The notes under the pieces are model-generated. The model was given only the letters and a program-made list of their open reading frames with translations, made no database searches and was not told the DNA's origin. The position numbers and the translations under genes are program-made. From NCBI RefSeq assembly GCF_003254545.1, contig NZ_QJRH01000060.1, forward strand, positions 84,166 through 148,165: DNA of 64,000 bases, written 5' to 3'. Shown here piece by piece: positions 51,375 to 59,618 of the stretch. The DNA is from Flavobacterium tistrianum (GTDB taxonomy: Bacteria > Bacteroidota > Bacteroidia > Flavobacteriales > Flavobacteriaceae). Position 1 is the first letter of the stretch; every line of letters starts with the position of its first letter.

Positions 51375-51500
51375 TTAGGCTGTCAAAAATTGAATAGACA
51401 ATACATAATATAATATAATTGTTATCACAAGAACACATAAACCTATTTTCTGAATTACATTCAGGCCCTTTTGCTGGTTTTTACTATCATTAAGCTTCAT
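51375..51500 (-). CDS. Small single-helix membrane protein (41 residues)
   Basis: An open frame on the minus strand starts at ATG 51500 and encodes MKLNDSKNQQKGLNVIQKIG followed by a hydrophobic helix (LCVLVITIILYYVLS) and a short end (IQFLTA). It has a charged N-terminus and one clear membrane helix, which is typical of small inner-membrane proteins. A TACATTTG -7 element lies at 51546-51553, about 45 bases upstream. It converges on the response regulator gene with 6 bases between stops. Unknown function. Confidence 0.6.
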   Translation of the reverse strand: MKLNDSKNQQKGLNVIQKIGLCVLVITIILYYVLSIQFLTA

Positions 51501-51545
51501 AATGTGGTTATTTTTACGGCGATTAGTTTGATGAACCTGGGATAG

Positions 51546-51553
51546 CAAATGTA
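51546..51553 (-). promoter_or_regulatory. -7 element for the 41-residue membrane protein
   Basis: TACATTTG on the minus strand matches TAnnTTTG. The rest of the gap 51554-51710 contains no other feature I could support. Confidence 0.45.
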
Positions 51554-51710
51554 GAAAGAATATTCTGCCTAAGAATAGGTGTTTTTACCTGTTTTTAAGT
51601 TGTTTAAAATCTTATTCTCGCGTTTTTTTAACATTCTATTATGCCATAAAAGACAACAAGCATTCTTTTTTTGTTGCCGCCTTTTATATCTTTACTAAAA
51701 TAATTTTCTG

Positions 51711-52970
51711 ATGAAAAAGAGTTTATTCTGCCTTTTTATACTATTAGCCACATTTAGTTCAAGAGCTTCGTTTATATTACTACCGATGGACGAAACGACG
51801 CAGCAAAATCATTTAAAAGCTTACGGAATTACTTATTGGTGTTTGAGCAGAGATTATAAGGCAAGTTGGCTTTTAAATTATCGAGGAGGTTCTTTTTTAC
51901 TTCCGGATGCTGATGAAATCAGGAAAGAATGTAAAATTAGAGGAGTTAGTTTTGAAGTAATTTCAGATAGCGAACAAGCTTCTATTCTAAATGAAATTTC
52001 GAGTCCTTCTCAAAATATGGAATCGGTGATTTTAGAAAAAGCGCCTAAAATAGCAGTGTATACTCCAAAAGGCAAACAACCGTGGGATGATGCTGTGACC
52101 TTGGTCTTGACTTATGCCGAAATTCCGTTTACGCCAATTTATGATGAAGAAGTTCTAAGTGACCAATTATTAATGTATGATTGGCTGCATCTGCATCATG
52201 AAGATTTTACCGGGCAATACGGAAAATTTTATGCTGCTTACAAAAATACGCCTTGGTATATTGATCAAAAAAAGGATGCTGAAGCGTTGGCTGCAAAATT
52301 GGGATATGCAAAAGTATCTCAGGAAAAAGGAGCGGTCGCAAAAAAAATTAGAGATTTTGTTATTGGCGGAGGTTTTATGTTTGCGATGTGCTCTGCAACA
52401 GATAGTTTTGATATTGCACTTGCTGCCGATGGTGTAGATATTTGTGAATCTATGTTTGACGGAGATCCAAGTGAACCGAATTATCAGTCAAAATTAAATT
52501 ATAATAATTCATTTGCTTTCAAAAACTTTACTTTAGAAAGAAGACCTGAAGTTTATGAGTTTTCAGACATCGATATGACAACAAAAAGGAGAATATTAAT
52601 GGAGAAAGATTATTTTACTTTAATGGAATTTTCTGCAAAATGGGATCCGATTCCAAGTATGTTATGTCAAAATCATACGCAATTGGTGAAAGGTTTTATG
52701 GGGCAGACAACGTCATTTGATACTTCATTGATAAAATCGAATATCTTGATTATGGGAACATGCGAATTAAACGGCGAGTCAAGATATATTCATGGAGAAA
52801 AAGGCAAGGGTATGTTTACTTTTTTTGGCGGACATGATCCAGAAGATTTTCAGCATCAGGTTGGAGATCCGCCTACGGTTTTAGATTTGCATCCTAATTC
52901 TCCGGGATATAGGTTGATTCTTAACAATGTTTTGTTTCCAGCGGCCAGAAAGAAGAAACTTAAAACTTAA
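51711..52970 (+). CDS. Secreted protein with GATase-like pattern (often labelled asparagine synthetase B)
   Basis: The 419-residue protein has a signal peptide (MKKSLFCLFILLATFSSRAS). The mature part has KAPKIAVYTPKGKQPWDDAV with AEIPFTPIYDEEVL, then GGGFMFAMCSATDSFDIALA, and FTFFGGHDPEDFQHQVGDPP near the end; the second and third recall class I glutamine-amidotransferase-like or ThuA-like folds. Proteins of this type are commonly annotated asparagine synthetase B, but the usual N-terminal nucleophile Cys and ATP-pyrophosphatase loop of AsnB are not there, and it is exported. I treat it as of unknown function. The stop is 1 base from the convergent nuclease gene. Confidence 0.8.
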   Translation: MKKSLFCLFILLATFSSRASFILLPMDETTQQNHLKAYGITYWCLSRDYKASWLLNYRGGSFLLPDADEIRKECKIRGVSFEVISDSEQASILNEISSPSQNMESVILEKAPKIAVYTPKGKQPWDDAVTLVLTYAEIPFTPIYDEEVLSDQLLMYDWLHLHHEDFTGQYGKFYAAYKNTPWYIDQKKDAEALAAKLGYAKVSQEKGAVAKKIRDFVIGGGFMFAMCSATDSFDIALAADGVDICESMFDGDPSEPNYQSKLNYNNSFAFKNFTLERRPEVYEFSDIDMTTKRRILMEKDYFTLMEFSAKWDPIPSMLCQNHTQLVKGFMGQTTSFDTSLIKSNILIMGTCELNGESRYIHGEKGKGMFTFFGGHDPEDFQHQVGDPPTVLDLHPNSPGYRLILNNVLFPAARKKKLKT

Positions 52971-52971
52971 A

Positions 52972-53775
52972 TTAGTTTAAAGAAAATTCAAACCAAATAG
53001 GAATATGGTCAGATACTTTTCTCGCGTCCTGAAGTGAATCAAAATCTTCGTAAAATTTGACAATTCCAGAATTGAACACTTTTAAACTTGTTATATTATA
53101 AAATATGTTGTCAAATTCAGACGCAAGGCAAATATTATTTTTGCATTTATGCTTGAGTGTTGTCTTTTGATTTTTTAATACAGGTGCATATCCCATCTTT
53201 TTTAACGGATTAAATACGGAATGCTTTTCAGGACAATTAAAATCACCTAAAAAAACGAGATTTAAATCGGGATATTCGTTTGGGAGAAATTTGAAATACT
53301 TGATTTCAGTTTCGGGTTGCTTTTTTTGTGTTATGGCATGAAAATTAACTAGTGTGATAGTCTTTTTATTGATCTCGAAAGTTGCATAATAGGGTTCTCT
53401 ATCAATTTCTGAGCTGAATTTTTTTTCTAGCCACGGTTTGTTTTTTAATTTGGCTTTATGGGTTTTCCAAATAAATGCATATCGTTCCGTTTTATAACTG
53501 CTGCTAGAAGTAGGGGCGCTTATTTTGTAATCCCATTTACTTCCTTTTTCATTAAGTATTGATGCGAGTTTTGCAACAGTTTGCGCGCCGCCGTTTCCAG
53601 CAACAACTTCTTGAATTGCAATGATATCGTAATTGGAAATTGTTTTAGCGATATAATTTAGATGAGTATCTGATTTAGATTTTCCAAAGTTTTCAATATT
53701 CCAAGATAAAACTTTGGTTTGTGCAAAAGATAAAAATGTGAAGAATAATAGGACGAGGCAGAGATTTTTTTTCAT
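52972..53775 (-). CDS. Secreted endonuclease/exonuclease/phosphatase family protein
   Basis: This protein has 267 residues and a signal peptide (ending FAQ at about 19). The EEP domain covers the mature part: VLSWNIENFGKS, IIAIQEVVAGNGGAQT (catalytic Glu), NLVFLGDFNCPEKHS (Asp and Asn) and KVSDHIPIWFEF (catalytic Asp-His). It resembles secreted DNase I-like enzymes of Bacteroidota and may degrade extracellular DNA or phosphoesters. Unlike the 1144-residue T9SS protein it has no C-terminal sorting domain. Confidence 0.9.
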   Translation of the reverse strand: MKKNLCLVLLFFTFLSFAQTKVLSWNIENFGKSKSDTHLNYIAKTISNYDIIAIQEVVAGNGGAQTVAKLASILNEKGSKWDYKISAPTSSSSYKTERYAFIWKTHKAKLKNKPWLEKKFSSEIDREPYYATFEINKKTITLVNFHAITQKKQPETEIKYFKFLPNEYPDLNLVFLGDFNCPEKHSVFNPLKKMGYAPVLKNQKTTLKHKCKNNICLASEFDNIFYNITSLKVFNSGIVKFYEDFDSLQDARKVSDHIPIWFEFSLN

Positions 53776-53844
53776 GTAAAAAAATTAATGGAATAAGATA
53801 CGAATTTTCTTTTCCAGCAATAATCAAGCCCTTCTTAAAATAAA

Positions 53845-54012
53845 TTAATGTTTTTTGTATCGGTTTTTTAGAGCAGTTCCTATAATTATAATTTGCAATA
53901 CTAATAATGCTGGAATAAATATTAATTTCCAATCAATTTCTAGCCAGCCTGTTTTTTCAGAAACAAAGGCAAAACTAATTGATAAAAAAAGGCAAAGTAA
54001 CATTGTTTTCAT
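53845..54012 (-). CDS. Small two-helix membrane protein, hypothetical
   Basis: The product has 55 residues from the ATG at 54012 (MKTMLLCLFLSISFAFVSEK). A longer start at 54078 is possible. Two hydrophobic helices (about 2-18 and 31-48, FIPALLVLQIIIIG) flank a short loop, and the end is basic (KNRYKKH). I do not recognise a family. It stands alone between a nuclease gene and a response regulator gene. Confidence 0.55.
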   Translation of the reverse strand: MKTMLLCLFLSISFAFVSEKTGWLEIDWKLIFIPALLVLQIIIIGTALKNRYKKH

Positions 54013-54156
54013 AATAATTTTATTTTGTGTAGTATTAATTTTGGAGAATATAATACTAGCTTTACTTTTTGGTTTCATGGTTAGTTAGTAGATTATCACA
54101 AATTTAGCGTTATCAAAAGTGTAATCCTTACGGAAACCCGTAAAGCGCCATAAAAA

Positions 54157-54825
54157 TTACACCAGACCGAAATCTTTTGCAATGGCAATTAAATGTACAT
54201 TATTGTTGGCTTTGAAGTAAATTTTCAGTTTATTGATTCTTTTTTCAATACTACTTGTTCCGTTTGGCGTTATAGATAGATCTTTAAACTCTTTAGAAAT
54301 GCTTTCTAAAATGTACCCTTGCGACAAAAGTTTTAAAATAGATATGTCATAAGATTCGATTTCAATTAAAGCTTTGTCATTAAAATTAAAAGACAAATCA
54401 GAAGAAAGTATTTTTTCTTCATTATTAAATGTGCTTTCAATAGCATTTCTTAGCTCAGCAATACTATTTCTTCCTTTAGATACGTAAGCATTAATACCCA
54501 ATTCGTTAAAAAGAGTTTTAATTCTATAGCTTTTGTCTTCTATAGAAAAAACTATCTTTTTTATATTGGGCTGGACTTTATTTATGGCATCAATAAGTTC
54601 GTCGCCACTGTTTAAATTGACTTTTCTATGATCCGATTTAAATGATAGATCTGTAATGAGCAAATCGTAAGGTTCTTTGTCTGCCAATGCTTTTTTAATT
54701 TTAAGCAAACCTTCGTCACAATATTTCACATGATGAATTACGGAAACTTTTAACTCTTCAAGGACTTGAACAACTGCAAGGCTGATACTGTCTAAATCTT
54801 CGGCAACTAAAACTTTTTTAAACAT
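54157..54825 (-). CDS. Response regulator of the TPR-kinase system
   Basis: The 222-residue protein has a receiver domain (about 3-125) with acidic EDLDS at 9-13, the phospho-acceptor Asp in LLITDLSF and Lys in YVSKGRN. An insertion (SDHRKVNLNSGDELID) lies after the Asp. The C-terminal part (about 150-222) is a divergent helix-turn-helix (LLSQGYILESISKEFKDLSI, SSIEKRINKLKIYFKA), in LuxR-like position but with weak similarity. It starts 9 bases after the stop of the degenerate kinase gene and is the last of three. Confidence 0.88.
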   Translation of the reverse strand: MFKKVLVAEDLDSISLAVVQVLEELKVSVIHHVKYCDEGLLKIKKALADKEPYDLLITDLSFKSDHRKVNLNSGDELIDAINKVQPNIKKIVFSIEDKSYRIKTLFNELGINAYVSKGRNSIAELRNAIESTFNNEEKILSSDLSFNFNDKALIEIESYDISILKLLSQGYILESISKEFKDLSITPNGTSSIEKRINKLKIYFKANNNVHLIAIAKDFGLV

Positions 54826-54834
54826 ATAATTGTA

Positions 54835-56622
54835 TTATATAGGAAATTTGATACTTATTTTAAAACCACTTTCGGAATTTGCATCAAAATTAATTGTTCC
54901 TTTTATTGTTTCAATACGGTTTTCCACATTTTGTAGTCTTTTTTCTAAAATATTATTTTCTGAAATAATTTCATTACTGTTATCAGTATAGGAAATGAGT
55001 AGGTTTTTGCTTATTTCTTTTACAATAATACTCACTAAACTAGAACTATTAGATTTTTTCATATTGAATAATAATTCTTGTAAAATTCGATAGAGTATTA
55101 TTTTTTTATTTTTATCAATTTTACTCCAGAAGACCGAATCAAATCCATTTAGAATAATGTTTACATCTTTAGTTTTGTATTCTGAAATCATTTCCTTTAA
55201 GACAGCTAAGTATCTTTCGTCTGTTGGGACTTTGCTGTTTTCTCTCGATATGTTGCGGGTTTTTGAGTAAATATTATTTAAGCTATCAAGTAGTTTTTCC
55301 TTATTGTCTTTATTTTCAAGATTGTGATCTTGTACAAATAATAACGTTTCATAGATATTTGAGTTAAGCTCATTATGCAATTTCTGAGATATTCTCATTT
55401 CGCTTTTAAGGATAATGTCATTTTTTTCTCGTTTGCCTTTGGTAGTAATATAAAATATTAAAAAAAGGATGATAAATAAGCTTAAAGAAATTACGACATA
55501 AGAAATATAGCTTCTGTTTTTTTGTCTTTGCAATTGTAATTCTCTTTCTGCTTTTTGATTTTTGAGTTCAAAATTTTCTTCTTTATCTTTCTTTGAGTCA
55601 TATATGACGTCTGCAAATTGATTTTTTGCCGTTTTTCTGCTTAAATAGAGGCTATCATTTTTTCTAGTATAAATTTCCCAGTATTTTTTTGCTTTTTCAG
55701 CCTTGTCCATCTCAAGTAGATCGGCTAATCTGTCGATTTCATTTCCAGCTGATTTTGCTCGTTTTGCAGCATGATATGATTTCTCTGCATAAAATTTTTT
55801 AAGTTCTGGATTATAATATTTTGAGTAATAAAGATAATAGCCAAAATAGTTGGCAATTAGCTCAAAATCATTATTGTATGGGATGGTTAATTCCAAACTT
55901 TCGTCAAGACATTTTAAAGCTTGTTCTTTATGGTTTCCAAGGCCTATGTAGGAGAGAGCTAAATTATATAATATACCAGAACGCACGAGGTTTGTATTTG
56001 AAGGTGTGATTTTATCTGCAATTTTGCACTTGGATATTGGTTCTAATATATCTTTCGCCTCTTGAAATTTTTTTTGTTGAACATAAACAAATGCAATTTC
56101 AGATAATATTCGCGCTTTTCTAAATGTGGATATTGCTGTTTTTAATGCTTTTCTATGATAATAAAGAGCTTTTTCGTTATTATAAGTATAAAAATAGTTG
56201 AAAGCCATAAACGTGTAAGCATTAATGGCATATTTTTTACTAGATGTTTTTTCTAAATATGGAAATGCTTTTATAAGTGTAGCTTCTGCTTCGTAAAAAT
56301 TGCCATATCGTTGCAAGATTTCGACCATGTAGTTTAATGAACCGACATATTCATCTGGATAATCTTCTTTCGGATCACATAGCAATTGTGTTTTGTTGAA
56401 GTAAAAATAGGCACTGTCATATTTTCCGGCATCAAAAAAAACATGAGCTTTTTCTAATGTTTTTTTTATTTTAATTGAGAGATCGGCCTTAGGGTAAATT
56501 TTTTGCTGTTTTTCTTTTTCAGAGAACTTTACGGAAAAAAGAGTTGCTAGAATCAAACAAATGATTAGCAAAGAAAAAAGAATATTCTTTTTTTGAAAAA
56601 AGAGGAACAAGTTCTTAATCAT
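54835..56622 (-). CDS. TPR-repeat histidine kinase, apparently degenerate
   Basis: This 595-residue protein has an N-terminal membrane helix (about 13-30), tetratricopeptide-like helices (about 50-330), a second membrane helix (SYVVISLSLFIILFLIFYIT) and a histidine-kinase end. Its histidine region is KLHNELNSNIYE. The N box (515-528) is present, but the G1 box is TDNSNEI (546-552) rather than DNGKGI, and the G2 region is RLQNVEN (562-568) rather than GLxNI. Loss of these glycines should hurt ATP binding. It overlaps the intact paralogue upstream by 1 base (ATGA junction). It could be a pseudokinase partner. Confidence 0.85.
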   Translation of the reverse strand: MIKNLFLFFQKKNILFSLLIICLILATLFSVKFSEKEKQQKIYPKADLSIKIKKTLEKAHVFFDAGKYDSAYFYFNKTQLLCDPKEDYPDEYVGSLNYMVEILQRYGNFYEAEATLIKAFPYLEKTSSKKYAINAYTFMAFNYFYTYNNEKALYYHRKALKTAISTFRKARILSEIAFVYVQQKKFQEAKDILEPISKCKIADKITPSNTNLVRSGILYNLALSYIGLGNHKEQALKCLDESLELTIPYNNDFELIANYFGYYLYYSKYYNPELKKFYAEKSYHAAKRAKSAGNEIDRLADLLEMDKAEKAKKYWEIYTRKNDSLYLSRKTAKNQFADVIYDSKKDKEENFELKNQKAERELQLQRQKNRSYISYVVISLSLFIILFLIFYITTKGKREKNDIILKSEMRISQKLHNELNSNIYETLLFVQDHNLENKDNKEKLLDSLNNIYSKTRNISRENSKVPTDERYLAVLKEMISEYKTKDVNIILNGFDSVFWSKIDKNKKIILYRILQELLFNMKKSNSSSLVSIIVKEISKNLLISYTDNSNEIISENNILEKRLQNVENRIETIKGTINFDANSESGFKISIKFPI

Positions 56623-58343
56623 TATACAGGAAATTTAATTAAAGCCTTAAAGCCTGTTCCTAAATCTGAATGAATTTCAATCTCGCCTTTTAAGGCTCGA
56701 ACTCGATTCTCAATATTATGCAAGCCATTTTTATGAACCATTTTGTTTGAATCAATTCCTTTTCCGTTGTCGGTATAATTAATTATAATAATATTGTTTC
56801 TCTTTTTAAAAGTTATGGCAACTAAAGTAGCGTCACTATGTTTTTTCATGTTGACCAGCAATTCCTGGATGATTCTGTAAACTGACATTTTTTTAATTTC
56901 ATCCAACTGGTTCCATGAAATTTCATCTAATCCATTTATTAATAGGTTTATTTTAGATGTATTAAATCCGGAAATCATTTCTTTAAGTGAAATTGTAAAA
57001 TTTTGATTGCCCAAAATTGTATTGTTTTCTTTCGATACATCGCGTGTTCGAGAATAAATATCATCTAGCTTTTTTAATAAATGACTTCGGTTTTCTTCAG
57101 CAGAAAGATTTCTATTCTCAACAAAAGCCAGTGTATGATAAATGTCGTTAGCCAGTTCGTCATGCAGTTTTTTTGAAATTCGAGTTTCGCTTTGATAAGT
57201 TGCTTCAATTTTTTGACGATTATTTCGTGCAGTTAAATAGTAGTAAACAAATACAATCAAGCATGATACTAAAATAATTATGATATATGAAATAATATTT
57301 TTGCTCTCCTGCTTTTCTACTTGAAGTTCGTTTTTGATTTTTTGAGCCTTTAATTTTAAGTTTTCCTCTTTCTCCCTTTTAGAATCATATTTCATTTTTG
57401 CAAATTGATTTTTTGCTTTTTGTCTGAAGGCATAAATGCGGTGATTCTCTTTTATATAAAGAAGAGCCTTTTCTTTTATCTCTGCAGGAGAATCAGTGTT
57501 TTCTATAATAAATTTTAAAGCAAGTAAGCGATTATTTGCATTGTCAGATAATGTGTAGTTTTTGTAGCTTAATTTGGCATACATCATCGATAAAGACCTA
57601 TTGTTTTGATAATATTGAGCAAGATTATAATACGTTTTGCCTAAACCATCTTCATACTTTGCTTCAGAGTTTGTATGTACACTCTTTTCAAAAAAAGCCA
57701 AAGCTTTCTCGTTCTTGAGTTTGAAATAACAAAGACCAATATAATCAAGTACTTTGGCATAATATATTGGTTTTTCATGTACAATTTTTTCTTTGCTTAT
57801 GGATAAGAAAATTTGCAATGCTTTATTGTATTTACCTTGGTCAAGATAAATAGTGGCGATATTGTTTTTCGCTTCAAGTATATTGATTCTGTCTACCCTC
57901 AGAGCAAATGCTTTGGAGTAATAATAAATAGCACTTGGATAGTTATAAGTATAATAATAGTTTCTGCCTAAAACGCTATAGATATTCCATACTTGATTTG
58001 GATCTTTTATTTTATTAAGATAAGGAATGGTTTCTTTTGCAGTAATAGTACTTCCAATAAAATCTTCATGGTCTTGTTGAATTTCAGCCATGTAATACGT
58101 GCAATAAACGTAACTTTTGGCATCCTCATTAGGATTACATTTTGTTCTCGCTCTGTTGTAAAAATAAAATGCACTATCTAACTGTTTATTCTTGTAGAAT
58201 GAATCAGCGACATTTATTATCTTTTCTATTTCAGCTTTGTTATTAGTGATTTCTGCTGTAATTTTTTTTTTCTTCTGACAGGCAAAAAAAGCCGTGAAAA
58301 TTAAAATTATATATAGCAAAAATTGTATTCTTTTTGGTATCAT
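56622..58343 (-). CDS. TPR-repeat sensor histidine kinase
   Basis: This 573-residue paralogue has an N-terminal hydrophobic signal (FLLYIILIFTAFFAC), tetratricopeptide repeats (about 45-300, e.g. DSAFYFYNRART, YYYSKAFALR), a membrane helix (ISYIIIILVSCLIVFVYYYL) and a HisKA_3/HATPase end. The phosphorylated His is in KLHDELANDIYHT; the N box IQELLVNMKKHSD, the G1 box DNGKGI (525-530) and the G2 box GLHNIEN (540-546) are intact. It is the first gene of a kinase-kinase-regulator operon. The TPR part probably senses peptides or partners in the periplasm. Confidence 0.92.
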   Translation of the reverse strand: MIPKRIQFLLYIILIFTAFFACQKKKKITAEITNNKAEIEKIINVADSFYKNKQLDSAFYFYNRARTKCNPNEDAKSYVYCTYYMAEIQQDHEDFIGSTITAKETIPYLNKIKDPNQVWNIYSVLGRNYYYTYNYPSAIYYYSKAFALRVDRINILEAKNNIATIYLDQGKYNKALQIFLSISKEKIVHEKPIYYAKVLDYIGLCYFKLKNEKALAFFEKSVHTNSEAKYEDGLGKTYYNLAQYYQNNRSLSMMYAKLSYKNYTLSDNANNRLLALKFIIENTDSPAEIKEKALLYIKENHRIYAFRQKAKNQFAKMKYDSKREKEENLKLKAQKIKNELQVEKQESKNIISYIIIILVSCLIVFVYYYLTARNNRQKIEATYQSETRISKKLHDELANDIYHTLAFVENRNLSAEENRSHLLKKLDDIYSRTRDVSKENNTILGNQNFTISLKEMISGFNTSKINLLINGLDEISWNQLDEIKKMSVYRIIQELLVNMKKHSDATLVAITFKKRNNIIIINYTDNGKGIDSNKMVHKNGLHNIENRVRALKGEIEIHSDLGTGFKALIKFPV

Positions 58344-58347
58344 GCGC

Positions 58348-58355
58348 CAAAAATA
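58348..58355 (-). promoter_or_regulatory. -7-like element at the TPR-kinase operon start
   Basis: TATTTTTG on the minus strand lies only 4 bases ahead of the ATG at 58343. If used, the mRNA would be almost leaderless. It may also be chance. Confidence 0.3.
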
Positions 58356-58451
58356 AAAAATCTGAATTCCTGTGAAAGAGTATAAATACCTGTTTTTGTA
58401 AGAAAAACAAATTCGCTATTTTTTGAGTGTTCATTTACAATTATATACAAA

Positions 58452-58476
58452 CAAGCCCTCAGAGAGAGGGTTGTTA
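58452..58476 (-). terminator. Hairpin after the AhpD-like gene
   Basis: CCCTC, AGAGA, GAGGG form a perfect five-pair stem (58456-58470). On the minus strand CTTGTTTG follows, a weak T-run, so it is a probable terminator. Confidence 0.55.
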
Positions 58477-58511
58477 AAGTTTGAAAATGATGTAAATATT
58501 ATCCTTATAAA

Positions 58512-58946
58512 TTATTCTGCTCTCATTCCAGTTGTAATTCCTATTCTGTTCCAAGCATTAATTGTGATAATCGCTAAAATGAGTTCTGCGAGGTATTTTT
58601 CGTCAAATAATTTGGCTGCATTTTGATAAACTTCTTCAGAAACGTGATTGCTTATTAAAGTAATTTCTTCAGTCAAAGCTAATATTGCTCTTTCTTCTTC
58701 AGAATAAAAATCAGCTTCGCGCCATGCACTTAGTAAATATATGCGTTCTTCTGTAACGCCTAGTTTTCTGGCATCGGCAGTATGCATTTTTATACAATAT
58801 GCGCAGCCATTGATTTGTGAAGCTCTAATTTTGATTAATTCTTTATGTACGGGATTTAAAGATGTTGAAGCAATATATTTTTCTAATCCTAATATGGCTT
58901 GATACGCTTCTGGGGCAACTTGCGGAATAACAATTCTTGGTTTCAT
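58512..58946 (-). CDS. AhpD-like carboxymuconolactone decarboxylase family protein
   Basis: The 144-residue helical protein carries the CxxC peroxidase-type motif in INGCAYCIKMHTADARKLG at about 46-64, followed by ITINAWNRIGI near the end. Members act as alkylhydroperoxidases or related disulfide enzymes. The chemistry needs both cysteines and the near His (MHT), which are present. A Crp-type regulator gene lies 79 bases upstream on the same strand, a pairing that is common. A palindrome sits in the intergenic gap. Confidence 0.88.
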   Translation of the reverse strand: MKPRIVIPQVAPEAYQAILGLEKYIASTSLNPVHKELIKIRASQINGCAYCIKMHTADARKLGVTEERIYLLSAWREADFYSEEERAILALTEEITLISNHVSEEVYQNAAKLFDEKYLAELILAIITINAWNRIGITTGMRAE

Positions 58947-58964
58947 TTTTATATGTTTTAAAAG

Positions 58965-58988
58965 TTCATTACAAAGGTCAGTAATGAA
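58965..58988. promoter_or_regulatory. Candidate Crp-type operator
   Basis: The perfect inverted repeat TTCATTAC (58965-58972), 8 bases, GTAATGAA (58981-58988) lies in the 79-base gap between the Crp-type gene and the AhpD-like gene. It overlaps a near -7 element (GACCTTTG on the minus strand, 58972-58979). A dimeric regulator binding here would block or control this promoter. Confidence 0.55.
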
Positions 58989-59025
58989 TACTCTTAAAAA
59001 CTTGAACTACTTCAAGAAATTCAAA

Positions 59026-59598
59026 TCAAACTTTTCCAGCTCTTATCTTGCTCATAAATTCTGCGGAAAAATCTAAATAGGAAGCAAGCATATATTGAGG
59101 AACGCGCTGAACAAATTCTGGAAAATGATCATTAAAATGATGGTATCTTTCTTCTGCCGACATGGTAAACAAGAATTTAATTCGCATTTGAGTTGCACCG
59201 AAACTTTTTTGAGTAACGATTCTGAAGTATCTTTCAAGATTTGGAATTTCAATCAGTAAGGACTCTAGAACGTTTTTATCAATAGCAATAACTTCTGAAT
59301 TTTCAACTGCTTGCAAATAAAAGCTTGACGGAATATGATTGTGATAACTTAAGTAATCAGTAATCCACCAATTTTCGATTCCAAATTGAAGTGTTTGTTC
59401 TGTACCTTTAGAATTGATGATATATTGTCGCATACATCCTTTTACGACAAAATACATTGTATTGCAGATTTGGCCTTCTTCGAGTACATGCTCCTTCTTT
59501 TTTATTTTAGAAATTTCTAGACATGATTCTAATTTATCAATATCTGAAGGCTCAAGAGAAATGAAATTTTGAATATGATGAATTAGTGTGTTTTGCAT
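59026..59598 (-). CDS. Crp/Fnr family transcriptional regulator
   Basis: This 190-residue regulator has the cyclic-nucleotide-binding beta-roll (about 15-120: KKKEHVLEEGQICNTMYFVVKGCMRQYIINSKG in parts) and a C-terminal region with LASYLDFSAEFMSKIRAGKV (recognition-helix-like, in LxSxLxxxxxxxSxIR form). There are no FNR-type cysteine clusters. The ligand is not known. It is upstream of the AhpD-like gene and probably controls it, in keeping with the palindrome at 58965-58988. Confidence 0.88.
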   Translation of the reverse strand: MQNTLIHHIQNFISLEPSDIDKLESCLEISKIKKKEHVLEEGQICNTMYFVVKGCMRQYIINSKGTEQTLQFGIENWWITDYLSYHNHIPSSFYLQAVENSEVIAIDKNVLESLLIEIPNLERYFRIVTQKSFGATQMRIKFLFTMSAEERYHHFNDHFPEFVQRVPQYMLASYLDFSAEFMSKIRAGKV

Positions 59599-59618
59599 TA
59601 CTTTGGAATTTATATATT

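Noticed and set aside
58423..58626. Plus-strand small frame over the AhpD-like gene end.
   Set aside because: It overlaps the 3' end of a clear gene in antisense with no start context.
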